Shown: positions 63,152-64,000 of the stretch, piece by piece
Layout of the letters: every line of letters starts with the position of its first letter
Numbering within the stretch: the stretch's first letter is position 1
Source of the DNA: Pseudoduganella flava
GTDB taxonomy: Bacteria; Pseudomonadota; Gammaproteobacteria; Burkholderiales; Burkholderiaceae_D
Length of the DNA: 64,000 nt
Assembly (NCBI RefSeq): GCF_007830495.1
Contig: NZ_VLKW01000010.1
Coordinates: 124,001-188,000, forward strand
Direction: 5' to 3'
Notes under the pieces: model-generated
Database searches by the model: none
The model's input: the letters and a program-made list of their open reading frames with translations, nothing else
What the model was told of the DNA's origin: nothing
Position numbers and translations under genes: made by a program

Positions 63152-63844
63152 TTACTCGGGCCGGAGGCCTTCGTCCGTCAGCCGCAGCACGCGGTCGCAG
63201 CGGCGTGCCAGTTCCGGGTCGTGAGTGACGATGACGAATGCCGTGCCCAATGTGCGCGACAGCTCCAGCATCAGGTCGAAGATCTGCTCGGCCGTCGCGT
63301 GGTCCAGGTTGCCCGTCGGTTCGTCGGCCAGCACGCAGGCCGGCTGCGTCACCAGCGCGCGGGCCAGCGCCACGCGCTGCCGTTCGCCGCCGGACAGTTC
63401 GCCCGGCACGTGCGTCACGCGCTTGGCCAGGTTCACGCGCGCAAGCATCGCTTGCGCTTGCTCGTGCGCGTCCTTGCGCTTCATGCGGCGGATCATCAGC
63501 GGCATCGCCACGTTGTCCAGCGCCGAGAATTCCGGCAGCAGGTGGTGGAACTGGTAGACGAAGCCCAACGCCTGGTTGCGCAATTCGCCCCGCGCCGCTT
63601 CGGACAGCGTGGCGAAGTCCTTGCCCTGCAATGTCACGCTGCCGGTAGTCGGCGTATCGAGCCCGCCCAGCAGGTGCAGCAAGGTGGACTTGCCGGAGCC
63701 GGAAGCGCCGACGATGGCCACCCGCTCGCCGCGATGCACGGCGAAGTCGATCCCGGCCAGCACGTTGACGGAGTAGTCGCCCTGGGTGAACGTCTTGCCC
63801 AGGTTACGGCAGGACAGGACTGCCGGGTTGCCGTTCTCACTCAT
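63152..63844 (-). CDS. lolD: Lipoprotein-releasing ABC ATPase
   Basis: A 230-residue ATPase of the LolCDE complex, which releases outer-membrane lipoproteins from the inner membrane. Walker [19 protein letters not shown], the LolD-specific [23 protein letters not shown], signature [15 protein letters not shown], and Walker [13 protein letters not shown] are canonical. Its start overlaps the stop of the lolC/E permease by 8 bp (ATGAGTGA), so the subunits are coupled. Confidence 0.95.
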   Translation of the reverse strand: MSENGNPAVLSCRNLGKTFTQGDYSVNVLAGIDFAVHRGERVAIVGASGSGKSTLLHLLGGLDTPTTGSVTLQGKDFATLSEAARGELRNQALGFVYQFHHLLPEFSALDNVAMPLMIRRMKRKDAHEQAQAMLARVNLAKRVTHVPGELSGGERQRVALARALVTQPACVLADEPTGNLDHATAEQIFDLMLELSRTLGTAFVIVTHDPELARRCDRVLRLTDEGLRPE

Positions 63845-64000
63845 AGCGCAACGCCTCCGCAGGTTTCACGCGCGCCGCGCTGCGGCTCGGGTACACGGTG
63901 GCCAGGAAGGCCATCAGCACGGAGACGACGCCGATCTTCGTCACGTCCGGCCAGCGCATGTCCGATGGCACGGTGGTGATGTAATAAATATCCTTCGACA
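63837..64000 (-). CDS. LolC/LolE-type permease, C-terminal end only
   Basis: The last 53 codons of a permease that continues beyond the right edge. The end [20 protein letters not shown] through [23 protein letters not shown] is the typical C-terminal transmembrane helix and conserved PAEALRYE tail of LolC/LolE. It overlaps lolD by 8 bp; whether it is LolC, LolE or a merged LolF-type protein cannot be told from this part. Confidence 0.88.
   Translation of the reverse strand, partial: SKDIYYITTVPSDMRWPDVTKIGVVSVLMAFLATVYPSRSAARVKPAEALRYE

Overview
The window reads as chromosomal DNA of a high-GC betaproteobacterium. Gene content and order (dnaQ–rnhA–methyltransferase opposite gloB, thyA and folA, fcs–ech–vdh, the lol genes, DUF4337, DUF2069, HDOD/GGDEF/EAL proteins) suggest Burkholderiales, most likely Oxalobacteraceae of the Massilia type. 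That placement is inference from protein style; there is no rRNA here to confirm it. Coding density is high. There is one tRNA gene, and I found no insertion sequence, prophage, CRISPR array or plasmid function.

Layout. 1-0.8 kb: lower-GC DNA without a convincing gene. 0.8-6.8 kb: membrane and osmotic genes (DUF305, DUF389, BCCT transporter, a decayed MscS channel, DUF2254). 6.9-13.7 kb: housekeeping block with tRNA-Val, dnaQ, rnhA, a methyltransferase, gloB, a DsbA-fold isomerase, malate synthase with a divergent LysR regulator, and a cold-shock protein. 13.7-14.2 kb: a non-coding interval with a perfect FNR-type palindrome placed like a class II activator site. 14.2-24.1 kb: upp with an Hpt protein, an AidB-like dehydrogenase, two c-di-GMP proteins, an HDOD protein and aroC. 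24.1-37 kb: CBS protein, YihY, a tightly overlapping wrbA-to-lipocalin run, an MsbA-like ABC exporter, threonine aldolase and a DEAD-box helicase.

37-50.3 kb: thyA and folA lie on the same strand but are separated by about 11.8 kb. The separating DNA holds a low-GC membrane-bound alpha/beta hydrolase, a DJ-1 protein, an M48 protease and a complete ferulate-to-vanillate module: tannase/feruloyl-esterase lipoprotein, hydratase-lyase (ech), vanillin dehydrogenase, feruloyl-CoA synthetase, a periplasmic solute-binding protein and a MarR regulator. The ech and tannase promoters carry matching 17-bp palindromes just downstream of their -10 boxes, so the MarR protein probably controls the module.

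50.3-64 kb: DUF4337, a pyridoxal-dependent basic amino-acid decarboxylase with an attenuator-like leader, an intradiol-dioxygenase lipoprotein, a Thr/Ser/Asp-repeat protein, a CpxP-CpxR-CpxA envelope stress system with three GTAAA-type CpxR boxes, dcd, an alpha/beta hydrolase, ComEC, TatD, LolD and the end of a LolC/E permease that runs off the right edge.

Most striking are the putative FNR-driven transcript at 14.0-14.15 kb, the MarR-controlled ferulate module between thyA and folA, the triple CpxR box, the TetR-type palindrome on the promoter of a c-di-GMP protein, and the MscS gene broken by an internal deletion plus a TA-repeat slip. No wholly new multi-gene system could be demonstrated from sequence alone.
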